DNA of 26,190 bases from RGIG995 sp045652445 (GTDB lineage: Bacteria; Bacillota; Clostridia; Oscillospirales; UBA644). A program made the translations under genes and the position numbers. Below the pieces are notes generated by a model. It saw only the letters and a program-made list of their open reading frames with translations, was not told the origin of the DNA and did no database searches. Where the stretch lies: the NCBI GenBank assembly GCA_045652445.1, contig JAZRUJ010000086.1, positions 1 to 26,190 of the forward strand, given 5' to 3'. Below are positions 13,651-20,795 of the stretch, one piece after another. Each line of letters begins with the position of its first letter. Position 1 is the first letter of the stretch.

Positions 13651-14643
13651 TTAAGAGCCATAACTGATGACGTAAACCGTTCCGTGAGGACGGCCGAAAT
13701 AACGGCAGTCGGTATCGGAAGGCAAGAACAGGTCAACGATATTTCCCTTAATAGCACCGCCGGTATCTTTGGCATAACAATAGCCATACACGAAACCGTT
13801 ATCCAACACCACATACAAGTACGAGTGAATAGGGATAACTTTCGGGTCTACCGCGACGTAACCGACTCGGGCTTTTTCGCCGGAGAAGGTATTGGAAGGA
13901 CCGGTGCGGTTGTAAGTGTACGCGGTAAACTCACAAGAAAGCTTTGCGGCATAACTTGTGGGAGCACCGCCACCCAAATTCAAAAGATGGGTTGCATCCA
14001 CGTAAACCAAGGCATCTTTCGGCTGGGAAATTACCTTGGAAGAAACTTTGGTACGTTCGACTTCTTCGCCGTTTACCAGTTTAATCCGAGAGGTAGTTTC
14101 ACGGATGCCGGGAGTACCCGCCGTATTTTTCAACCGAGAAGCGTATTTACCGTTCAAGGTGGGAGAAAGGGCGTAGGTCATCAAAACCTGCTTGGTTTGG
14201 AATGGGATGGATTCCCGCTCGGTTACTTCCTGGTAGGTCACACGACCTACTTCGACCGACATATCCGCCTCAAGCTCCGCAGACAAATCGTAATTGATCG
14301 TATCTTCTTCGTTCAGATAAACATCGTTACGATAAAGGAGATCCAAAACGGTCTGTTTGTCCTCTTTGTCATAGCAATGAGTATACTCTTTGCCGTCGAC
14401 TTTCAGATGGACAAGATAGGAGTTATTTCCGCTGACAACGATCTCTTCGGAAGGTTGGTCGTTGGAAAACGAGGTGATCTGTCCGGTCAAACATTCGTCG
14501 GACGCAGACTCTTCCTTTGCGAACATAACAACGCCGCACACGGAAAGAAGTACTGCGGTCAATCCCAGAGACACAAGAGAAAGAATTACTCTACGGTCAG
14601 AGAAAATCGACAGCCAACGGATGTTTTTCGGAATTATTTTCAT
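13651..14643 (-). CDS. G5 and 3D domain cell-wall protein (YabE-like)
   Basis: This 330-residue membrane-anchored protein has one N-terminal helix (about 19-42), a DUF348-like region, a G5 domain (about 132-205, VTYQEVTERESIPFQTK to GEEVERTKVSSKVI) and a C-terminal 3D domain (about 240-328). The three conserved aspartates that name the 3D domain are present in VAVDPKVIP, AKDTGGAIKG and NIVDLF. 3D domains resemble the double-psi barrel of MltA and Rpf-type lytic enzymes; YabE-type proteins are wall hydrolases acting in growth or spore outgrowth. There is no NlpC or Rpf domain. The RBS is GGTGG, placed immediately after a 9-bp helix of the structured leader at 14657-14842. Confidence 0.85.
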   Translation of the reverse strand: MKIIPKNIRWLSIFSDRRVILSLVSLGLTAVLLSVCGVVMFAKEESASDECLTGQITSFSNDQPSEEIVVSGNNSYLVHLKVDGKEYTHCYDKEDKQTVLDLLYRNDVYLNEEDTINYDLSAELEADMSVEVGRVTYQEVTERESIPFQTKQVLMTYALSPTLNGKYASRLKNTAGTPGIRETTSRIKLVNGEEVERTKVSSKVISQPKDALVYVDATHLLNLGGGAPTSYAAKLSCEFTAYTYNRTGPSNTFSGEKARVGYVAVDPKVIPIHSYLYVVLDNGFVYGYCYAKDTGGAIKGNIVDLFLPSDTDCRYFGRPHGTVYVISYGS

Positions 14644-14656
14644 TAAAACACCACCG

Positions 14657-14842
14657 TAGTAATTGTTTTGTCACGATCTATATGAACCTGCCGGTCGGGA
14701 CGAATCCCGACACAAACAGGGGTATAATCTTGCAACCAGGTCGAAGGCTTGGCCAACCCAATTACTATGAGTATGTACCGGAAATCGGTGGTATGACCCC
14801 GATACATTGCAGAACGTATCTGACGATACAAAATCCTCTGCA
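14657..14842 (-). ncRNA. Highly structured leader or ncRNA upstream of the 3D-protein gene
   Basis: Read 5' to 3' on the minus strand, four helical elements lie in tight order. The first is TGCAGA/TCTGCA with inner GTATC/GATAC (14808-14842). Directly abutting it is ATGTA/TACAT with inner TCGGGGT/ACCaCCGA (14773-14807). Then TAGTAATTG (14759-14767) pairs with CAATTACTA (14657-14665) across 93 nt, enclosing CCTG/CAGG and GTCGGGA-TTCG-TCCCGAC (14687-14720). The last helix ends one base before the GGTGG ribosome-binding site. No known riboswitch consensus (including c-di-AMP ydaO and c-di-GMP) was recognised. It may be a new cis-regulatory RNA; conservation is untested. Confidence 0.55.
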
Positions 14843-14849
14843 GGGATAA

Positions 14850-15254
14850 TCAGCGTTTGGAGAACTGAGGAGCCCGACGAGCACCCTTCAAGCCGTACTT
14901 CTTTCTTTCCTTCATACGAGGATCGCGAGTCAAGAGACCGGCTTTCTTCAGGGTTGCTTTGTAAGCTTCGGCATCAATCTTAACCAGAGCACGGGAAAGA
15001 CCGTGACGGATAGCACCAGCCTGACCGGAAACACCGCCGCCGACAACTTTGACAACCAGATCAAACTTACCGACAGTTTCGGTGAGAGCCATGGGCTGAC
15101 GAACGATCAGCTTCAAGGTTTCCAAACCGAAGTAATCGTCGATATCTCTGCCGTTAATGGTGATTTTGCCGGTACCTTCGTAAACACGAACGCTGGCAAC
15201 GGACTTCTTTCTTCTACCAGTACCGTACTGGTACGCTTTTTTGGAAGTATACAT
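14850..15254 (-). CDS. rpsI: 30S ribosomal protein S9
   Basis: S9 binds 16S rRNA, and its C-terminal tail reaches the P-site tRNA. The 134-residue protein carries YGTGRRKKSVASVRV, the core RQPMALTETVGKFD and GGGVSGQAGAIRHG, and the invariant basic tail ending FSKR. The ATG at 15254 is preferred to the in-frame ATG two codons upstream because the GGGGG ribosome-binding site is then 9 nt away. It follows rplM by 17 bp in the standard rplM-rpsI operon. No terminator hairpin with a T-run follows it before the structured leader, so read-through into the 3D-protein gene is possible. Confidence 0.97.
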   Translation of the reverse strand: MYTSKKAYQYGTGRRKKSVASVRVYEGTGKITINGRDIDDYFGLETLKLIVRQPMALTETVGKFDLVVKVVGGGVSGQAGAIRHGLSRALVKIDAEAYKATLKKAGLLTRDPRMKERKKYGLKGARRAPQFSKR

Positions 15255-15271
15255 TCTCATTGTCCCCCTAA

Positions 15272-15703
15272 TCAGTCAAGATTATAAACTTCGGGCTTTT
15301 GTGCCTGATGTTTGTGTTCGCTGCCGCGATAAACTCTCAAACGAGTCATAGCGTTGCGGCCGAGAGTGGTAGCGGGAAGCATACCCTTAACAGCACGTTC
15401 AAAAGCGAATTCGGGGTTTTCTTTCATAAGGGTAGCGTACTGAACTTCTTTCAGACCGCCAACCCAACCGGTGTGATGACGATAGTACTTATCGGTCAAT
15501 TTCTTACCGGTGAGAATTACTTTTTCAGCGTTGAGAACGATGACATGATCACCGCAGTCAACATGAGGGGTGTAGGTGGGCTTGTGTTTGCCCTTCAGGA
15601 TTTTCGCCACTTCGCTAGCAACGCGGCCCAAGGGCTTGTTTGCAGCGTCGACGATGTACCATTTGCGATCCATTTCGGTCGCTTTCGCCATAAATGTTGC
15701 CAT
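15272..15703 (-). CDS. rplM: 50S ribosomal protein L13
   Basis: L13 is an early assembly protein of the large subunit. The 143-residue product has the family start TFMAKATEMDRKWYIVDA, the motif GDHVIVLNAEKV, LTGKKLTDKYYRHHTGWVGG and the C-terminal AVKGMLPATTLGRNAMTRLRVY. The ATG at 15703 is chosen because GGAGG is 9 nt upstream; another ATG three codons earlier is directly against that GGAGG. It is first gene of the rplM-rpsI operon with a consensus promoter at 15761-15789. Confidence 0.97.
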   Translation of the reverse strand: MATFMAKATEMDRKWYIVDAANKPLGRVASEVAKILKGKHKPTYTPHVDCGDHVIVLNAEKVILTGKKLTDKYYRHHTGWVGGLKEVQYATLMKENPEFAFERAVKGMLPATTLGRNAMTRLRVYRGSEHKHQAQKPEVYNLD

Positions 15704-15719
15704 GACTAGCATCCTCCGT

Positions 15720-15745
15720 AATCATTCTATTTCAGAATGGGTATT
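15720..15745 (-). promoter_or_regulatory. Possible L13 leader hairpin
   Basis: In the short leader between the promoter and the rplM GGAGG, CATTCT and AGAATG can pair around GAAAT. Autoregulatory L13 leaders are known in Firmicutes, but the match to that family cannot be judged by eye. Confidence 0.3.
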
Positions 15746-15760
15746 TTTTTCAGCTTGACT

Positions 15761-15789
15761 ATTATATCACATGAGGATGATTTTGTCAA
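15761..15789 (-). promoter_or_regulatory. Sigma-A promoter for rplM-rpsI
   Basis: On the minus strand TTGACA (15784-15789) and TATAAT (15761-15766) are separated by 17 bp. Confidence 0.88.
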
Positions 15790-15868
15790 TAGTTTTTTTG
15801 AAAAAATTTAATTTATACATTCCGAACTTTGTTTTTCTTATGTTTTCTTCGTTTTTCTTCGTTTTTCT

Positions 15869-17617
15869 TTAATCGCAATTCTTGTTTCTTGCGTTTTTAC
15901 ACAGTTCCGGATCGGGATTTACATAGGCAGTACGGTAAGTTTCGTAAACCACCATGCCGGGCTTTGCACCGGCGGGCTTGCGGATATTTCGAACTTCCGT
16001 ATAATCCACTGCCACATTATCCCCATCCCGAAGACTGCTGTTCGTAGCGGCAATCACCGCAGCATCGGTCATGGCTTCGTTGGTAGGTGTTTTTCCGTCA
16101 CAAACCAGAATGACGTGGCTTCCGGGGGAATTTTTCACATGAAACCACACGTCCCGACGCTCGGCAATGCGTAAGGTAAGGGTATCGTTTTGCAGATTGT
16201 TCCGTCCGCACAGCACCGTAAATCCATCGGACACGACATAGCGAATGGGTTTGGATTGTTCCCGATCTTTTCCCTGACGCTTGGAAGCGGCTTTTTTCAA
16301 ATAGCCTTGACCTGCCAATTCTCGCCGCAAATCAGTCAATTCCGCCAGTCCGGTAGCTCGAGAAAGGGCATCGGAAACCGATTGAAGATATTCCAACTCG
16401 TTTAAAGCAAGATCAATCTGCTCTTTCAATACATTTTTTGCCGTTTGTGCCTTTTTATACCTTTTATAATAAATTTGGGCATTCCGGCTGGCAGAAAAGG
16501 AAGGATTTAAAGGTATTTTTACATCGACGGGAGGATCTTGGGTATAATCCGGAAGAACGACCGACGATTCGTGTCCCTTAAATATATATAGGTTGGAAAG
16601 GATCAAATCGCCAAAGACCTTATACTCCTCTGCTTTATCACTGTCAGCCAATTCCCGACGTTGTGCTTCTATCTTTCGGGAGAGTCGGGCAATTGCATTG
16701 GAGATCAGCTTGGCAATATCCGCAGAGTGACGGCGGATATGTTCTACCCGGTCTTTTTCGCCATAGTAAGAATCGAGGGCTGCGGAACAAGTTTCGTAAG
16801 TTTCACAGACGTAAGAACTTCCGTATTGCCGAATGGGGAAACAATAAAAGTCTTTAGGCATCTCCCCTTTTAATACCGTAGGAGTGTAGGATTGGGAGAG
16901 GATTGCCTGTTTCAATTCTTCCAAAACTTTCGTCAAAGCCGGAAGGCCTCCGTCGGGGAGAGTGGAAAGATCCACGTCACACACACCGAAGGCACGGTAG
17001 GATAATTCCCGGGATAAAAGAGGCGAAAATCCTTCAAAATGCCCGGTCAAGAAACGATCGGACCGTTCTTCTCCCCCGGGAACAGGAACGGTGAAATTTT
17101 CCAAAATAGATATTTTATTTTGAGAAGGGGGCAGTTCGTAGGTTGCCCCGGGCAACAGTCTGCGGGGGGAAGCGGAAGTCAAATCGGTCTGCCGTAAAGC
17201 ATCAAAGATTTTTCCGTTCCCGTCCGTAAGAATCAGATTACTTGCCCGACCCATGATTTCAATAATCAGGTGTTTTTCTTCCGCTTCATAAAAATCGTTT
17301 TTACAATCGAAGCGGAGAATCAGGACCCGTTCTAACCCCGGTTGCACCGCGTCGATCAACCGAGCAGACGCCAGGTGTTTTCGGAGAAGCATACAAAAAT
17401 TGGGGGCGTAAGCAGGATTCTCCTTGGGATAACCCACCCATTGTACCCGAGGGGCTACCGCGTTGGCAGAAAGCAGAAGGCGGCGGTTCTCCCCTTTGGA
17501 ATAAAAATATAAAACAACTTCGTCCCGCTCCGGTTGGGTAATGCGGTCGAGCCTTGCCCCGGCATGAGACGAAAGTTCGTCCCGCAGGGCATGAAGCATA
17601 ATTCCGTCAATAGGCAT
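15869..17617 (-). CDS. rqcH: RqcH / NFACT family ribosome-quality-control protein
   Basis: RqcH binds stalled 50S subunits with peptidyl-tRNA and directs alanine tailing of the nascent chain; older names are FbpA, PavA and fibronectin-binding protein. The 582-residue protein shows the NFACT-N domain (about 1-180), a helical coiled-coil middle (about 290-440) and the NFACT-R domain (about 455-560) with the signature RDVWFHVKNSPGSHVIL. By rough alignment E96-R97 in GLERVL corresponds to the functional D97-R98 pair of Bacillus RqcH, a conservative change. It is last in the trmK-nif3-rqcH operon, 21 bp after nif3, with GGAGG before its ATG. No hairpin terminator was seen after it. Confidence 0.93.
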   Translation of the reverse strand: MPIDGIMLHALRDELSSHAGARLDRITQPERDEVVLYFYSKGENRRLLLSANAVAPRVQWVGYPKENPAYAPNFCMLLRKHLASARLIDAVQPGLERVLILRFDCKNDFYEAEEKHLIIEIMGRASNLILTDGNGKIFDALRQTDLTSASPRRLLPGATYELPPSQNKISILENFTVPVPGGEERSDRFLTGHFEGFSPLLSRELSYRAFGVCDVDLSTLPDGGLPALTKVLEELKQAILSQSYTPTVLKGEMPKDFYCFPIRQYGSSYVCETYETCSAALDSYYGEKDRVEHIRRHSADIAKLISNAIARLSRKIEAQRRELADSDKAEEYKVFGDLILSNLYIFKGHESSVVLPDYTQDPPVDVKIPLNPSFSASRNAQIYYKRYKKAQTAKNVLKEQIDLALNELEYLQSVSDALSRATGLAELTDLRRELAGQGYLKKAASKRQGKDREQSKPIRYVVSDGFTVLCGRNNLQNDTLTLRIAERRDVWFHVKNSPGSHVILVCDGKTPTNEAMTDAAVIAATNSSLRDGDNVAVDYTEVRNIRKPAGAKPGMVVYETYRTAYVNPDPELCKNARNKNCD

Positions 17618-17638
17618 AAAAAATAGGATTCCTCCGAA

Positions 17639-18397
17639 TCAAACAGAAAGTACGGGATCGTCAAAAAAAGCGTAGACGATCTCCAAATCGGGATCGGCTT
17701 CGGTCAGCCATTGTTCCAGTACGGGAAGAATAATCACTTCCGTGGCAAAATGCCCTGCTTCAATGAGGTTAATTCCGTTTTGGGCGGCTTCAAGAAAATG
17801 GTGGTATTTGGCTTCTCCGGTCAAAAGAGTATCCAGATCGGTTCCCACCAACGATTCCCACAAATCTCCTCCGGAACCGCTGCACAGGGCAACCTTATGT
17901 ACCGGACGTCCACCGTCCGCATAGCGAAGATTGTTTGCATGGAGCGTTTCTTTCAGCCGAGCGGCGTATTCCTCCACGGGCATAGCGGCGGGCAGTACGC
18001 CTTTCCGGGAAACAAAAACAGGATCGTTTCCGGAAAAAGGTTCGATTTCCGTGAGCCATGCGGTTTTTGCCAACACATCGTTGACTCCGCCTTCTGCCAT
18101 GTCCAGATTGGTGTGGGCGGCAACGGCGGCAATTCCGCTTTCAATCAAACGATAGACCCGGTCGGCGGGAGAAAAGGTTTTTTGAGCAGAAAACAGTGCG
18201 GGATGATGGGTCAAAATCAAATCTACGCCCTGTTCTCGGGCTTGGTCGATCACCGAATAAGTAATATCCAGCGAGAGCATTACTTTCCGGATCTCCCGTT
18301 GGGGATCTCCGCACAAAATCCCCGCATTGTCATAATCCAACGCGGTGGAAAAAGGGGCGTGACGGTCCAAAACCGAAACAAGATCAATGAGTTTCAT
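17639..18397 (-). CDS. Nif3-like dinuclear metal-centre protein (YqfO/DUF34)
   Basis: Nif3/DUF34 proteins are conserved metal-binding proteins, often misannotated as GTP cyclohydrolase I type 2; the true reaction is not established. The 252-residue protein has the expected metal-site motifs: LTHHP (about 63-67), AAHTNLD (about 92-98) and, near the C-terminus, EAGHFATE. The PII-like insertion seen in longer members is absent. Two in-frame ATG codons are adjacent; the second, 7 nt from GGAGG, is preferred. It overlaps the end of trmK by about 14 bp, the classic Firmicute trmK-yqfO arrangement. Confidence 0.9.
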   Translation of the reverse strand: MKLIDLVSVLDRHAPFSTALDYDNAGILCGDPQREIRKVMLSLDITYSVIDQAREQGVDLILTHHPALFSAQKTFSPADRVYRLIESGIAAVAAHTNLDMAEGGVNDVLAKTAWLTEIEPFSGNDPVFVSRKGVLPAAMPVEEYAARLKETLHANNLRYADGGRPVHKVALCSGSGGDLWESLVGTDLDTLLTGEAKYHHFLEAAQNGINLIEAGHFATEVIILPVLEQWLTEADPDLEIVYAFFDDPVLSV

Positions 18398-19094
18398 CAT
18401 AAAGCCTCCTGGAATAAGTTTGCCATAAGCTGTTCAGCCGTTGTACCAATTCTTCTTCAAAGCAAATCGCCGAAAGATCGGTATTTTCTGCCCGACGAAG
18501 CCCCAATAAGCGTTTTTGATGAGACGACAGCAGTTTTTCAATGTAGTCCAACGCAGGGGGCGTACAGGCAAGATTTTGCGGGAGATAGCAGTCTGCTTCT
18601 GTAAACTCCGGTGTGGGAAAAGGGCGAACCAAAAAAATAATGTACCGCTTTTCTCCCTCGCTAATCGCCACTTCTTTTTCAATGGAATAGCCATGGCGGA
18701 ATAAAAAACGACGAAGGACTTCCGGTTTCGTCATCGGCTGCAAAATCAGTTTTTCTGCACAGATGGGGGGATGTTCGTACAAAATGCGAGAAATTAAATC
18801 TCCTCCCATACCGGCAATCACCAGGGCATCGTATTCTTCGGGAACGGAACGTAACCCATCGCTTCGAATTAACCCAATGAAATCGGACAGTCCGTATTTT
18901 TCCACAGCAGACTTTGCCCGGAGCAACGGTCCTTCGTTGACGTCACAGGCAAAGGCACGGGAACAACGCCCGGATTGAATCATAAATACGGGCAAATGGG
19001 CGTGGTCGGTTCCGATATCCGCAAGAATACGGCTAGACCCCACCAAATCCGCCACAGCCGAAAGCCGGGGCGGAAGCGTTATCAATTCAGACAT
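18384..19094 (-). CDS. trmK: tRNA (adenine22-N1)-methyltransferase TrmK
   Basis: TrmK methylates N1 of adenine 22 in tRNA, using S-adenosylmethionine. The 236-residue protein has a Rossmann core with DIGTDHAHLP (about 26-35, SAM-binding motif I), FACDVNEGPL (motif II), VIAGMGGDLI and LQPMTKPEVLRRFL, followed by a C-terminal helical coiled coil. It is first in the trmK-nif3-rqcH operon. GAGG lies 6 nt before the ATG at 19094, immediately downstream of the terminator at 19104-19140, and no clear sigma-A promoter was found between them. Confidence 0.93.
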   Translation of the reverse strand: MSELITLPPRLSAVADLVGSSRILADIGTDHAHLPVFMIQSGRCSRAFACDVNEGPLLRAKSAVEKYGLSDFIGLIRSDGLRSVPEEYDALVIAGMGGDLISRILYEHPPICAEKLILQPMTKPEVLRRFLFRHGYSIEKEVAISEGEKRYIIFLVRPFPTPEFTEADCYLPQNLACTPPALDYIEKLLSSHQKRLLGLRRAENTDLSAICFEEELVQRLNSLWQTYSRRLYDETH

Positions 19095-19103
19095 AGTATC
19101 CTC

Positions 19104-19140
19104 GGAAAAAGAGCGAGGGTAAATTCCCCCGCTCCGATTT
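19104..19140 (-). terminator. Terminator after the DUF1858 gene
   Basis: On the minus strand GAGCGGGGG and CCCTCGCTC form a 9-bp stem with one G-T pair and a 6-nt loop, followed by TTTTT. It ends the LamG-PrsA-DUF1858 operon and sits just upstream of the trmK ribosome-binding site. Confidence 0.85.
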
Positions 19141-19142
19141 TA

Positions 19143-19337
19143 TCAGTCTTCGATGGCTGCGTTCAGGGCTTCCAGCAATTCATCCACGTCCAGACCATGC
19201 ACGGCACAGGCATCACCAATGGATTCCCCTCTTGCCGCCATACAGCCGATGCAATGCATCCCGAATTGCAGAAGAACTTCGCCTACCTGGGGGTAAGCAC
19301 GGATCATATCGCCGATGAGCATGTCTTTGGTAATCAT
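19143..19337 (-). CDS. DUF1858 redox-disulfide domain protein
   Basis: This 64-residue protein is a stand-alone DUF1858 domain (hybrid-cluster-protein-associated redox disulfide family, TIGR03980). The expected C29-x2-C32 lies in GMHCIGCMAARGES, with surrounding helices MITKDMLIGDMIRAYP and LDVDELLEALNAAIE. These domains are thought to handle thiol redox or bind a metal; the partner is unknown. The ATG at 19337 follows GGAGG at good spacing and is the family start. It is the last gene of the operon, 25 bp after the PrsA-like gene. Confidence 0.9.
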   Translation of the reverse strand: MITKDMLIGDMIRAYPQVGEVLLQFGMHCIGCMAARGESIGDACAVHGLDVDELLEALNAAIED

Positions 19338-19362
19338 AATAATATCCTCCAAAATAATTTTT

Positions 19363-20781
19363 TTAATAATCATTTCCCAAAACGTCTCGGTAATCTGCCC
19401 GGAACGAAATGGGGTTATATTCTTCCAGACTTTCCATTAATTCGTAATAGTCTGCATCCTGTAATCCGGGGAGACACTCGTTTTTCCAAGCGATTTCTCC
19501 GTAGCCGGCAAACCACACGATGTGGTATCCGAAAGAAGTTTTGATGATGGCCGTATCGTTTAACTGCCGTTCCTCGGCGTAAAGCCAATCGTTAATTTCG
19601 GAAACCATGGTGCCGTAAGCAAAGGATTCATACAAGCCGCCGGTTTCTTTCGAGCCGGGATCGTCGGTATGTGCAGTTACAAGTTCTGTAAAGGACTTTT
19701 CCGTAAAGCCGGACTGTTCCCATTGGGAATAAAGACCTTGAATTTCTTCGTAAACCTGTTGGGCATCGGACGTTCCGTCTTCTTTTGCGGTGACCGCAAG
19801 TAACAAATGCCGCATGGAAACGAGAGGGTGTTCGTCCCGATGACGGGAAAGATAATAACAAACCGAATAGGCTCCCGTGGCGGTTTTATGCACGGATACT
19901 TCGCCGGCAACCCGCGATTTGTCAAACAGCCAGGAAGACATGGTGGTATTGGCAAGATCCGATCCGCTGATATTGGCGGCAAGGGTAGCGTTATCGGATT
20001 GATAACTTGCCTTTTGGCTCTCAGGAGCAAATTCCACGGCTTTTTGTTTAAAATCTTCTTCCGAAGTAATGCTCGCCGCAAAAGATTCTGCCAAGGATTT
20101 CACAGCTTCTTCCACCTCGGTTTCGGTCTCGGCGGAAACGTTTTCCGGAAGAGAGTCTTCCGTAAGGGTATAAATACGGAAATCCACCCGATCGATGGTG
20201 TCAGCGTTTTCTGCATAGTAGGCTTCAAAATCCGAATCGGAATGAACGATAGCACCTAACTTTTCATCGCAATACTGAGAGGCAAGAAAACGGCGGGCAA
20301 GAAATTCTCGGTAATATTTTTCGTTCAGCCCGTTGCCGTAATACTTGGAAAGATAATCGTCCAAAGACAAGGAAACCGAGGAAGCGGTTTGGGTGGCAGA
20401 TAAAACGAACGCTTCAATTTGCATTTCATAGTCTTCGCTCAGTTTCATTCCCTCCGCTTTTGCGGCGTTGTAGCAGGAAACAACCTGCTGAAGAATATCA
20501 TCGGTCTGATCCATAAAGTAATCCGCCCAGGTCTGCTCCGTTTCGGTAACGGTACAGGGCTGATCTTTCAGCGGTTTTTCGGTATCCAACTGAAAATAAG
20601 AGAGATAGTCCGCATAACTGCTGTAAAAGGTCTGCACTTGCGTGTAGTAGGTGTAGTTATATTCCATTACGGAGATTTCCGTGTCCCCTACAACCATGAC
20701 GGTATCGTTTTTGGAAGAACATCCGCAAAGTAGCGTTAACATCAGCACAATAAAAAGAAAAAGGGATACAATGCGTTTCAA
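19363..20781 (-). CDS. PrsA/SurA-like lipoprotein foldase with parvulin domain
   Basis: This is an extracytoplasmic peptidyl-prolyl cis-trans isomerase that helps secreted proteins fold at the outer face of the membrane. The 472-residue protein begins with a lipoprotein signal whose lipobox LLCGC gives lipidated C21. It has a helical SurA_N-like chaperone region and a parvulin-type domain (about 322-430) marked by VSMRHLLLAV and FGYHIVWF, with GGLYESFAYG in between. The start is TTG, decided by GGAGG 7 nt upstream; the ATG six codons earlier precedes that site and overlaps the upstream stop. It sits 15 bp after the LamG surface protein, which may be its client. Confidence 0.85.
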   Translation of the reverse strand: MKRIVSLFLFIVLMLTLLCGCSSKNDTVMVVGDTEISVMEYNYTYYTQVQTFYSSYADYLSYFQLDTEKPLKDQPCTVTETEQTWADYFMDQTDDILQQVVSCYNAAKAEGMKLSEDYEMQIEAFVLSATQTASSVSLSLDDYLSKYYGNGLNEKYYREFLARRFLASQYCDEKLGAIVHSDSDFEAYYAENADTIDRVDFRIYTLTEDSLPENVSAETETEVEEAVKSLAESFAASITSEEDFKQKAVEFAPESQKASYQSDNATLAANISGSDLANTTMSSWLFDKSRVAGEVSVHKTATGAYSVCYYLSRHRDEHPLVSMRHLLLAVTAKEDGTSDAQQVYEEIQGLYSQWEQSGFTEKSFTELVTAHTDDPGSKETGGLYESFAYGTMVSEINDWLYAEERQLNDTAIIKTSFGYHIVWFAGYGEIAWKNECLPGLQDADYYELMESLEEYNPISFRADYRDVLGNDY

Positions 20782-20795
20782 ATTAAATCCTCCGT

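Noticed and set aside
14643..14831. A 62-codon open frame on the minus strand between rpsI and the 3D-protein gene
   Set aside because: No usable ribosome-binding site, no family resemblance, and the interval is better explained by paired RNA helices.
14657..14842. c-di-AMP (ydaO) or c-di-GMP riboswitch upstream of the 3D-protein gene
   Set aside because: The gene context would fit ydaO, but the conserved sequence blocks of either class are not present on either strand.
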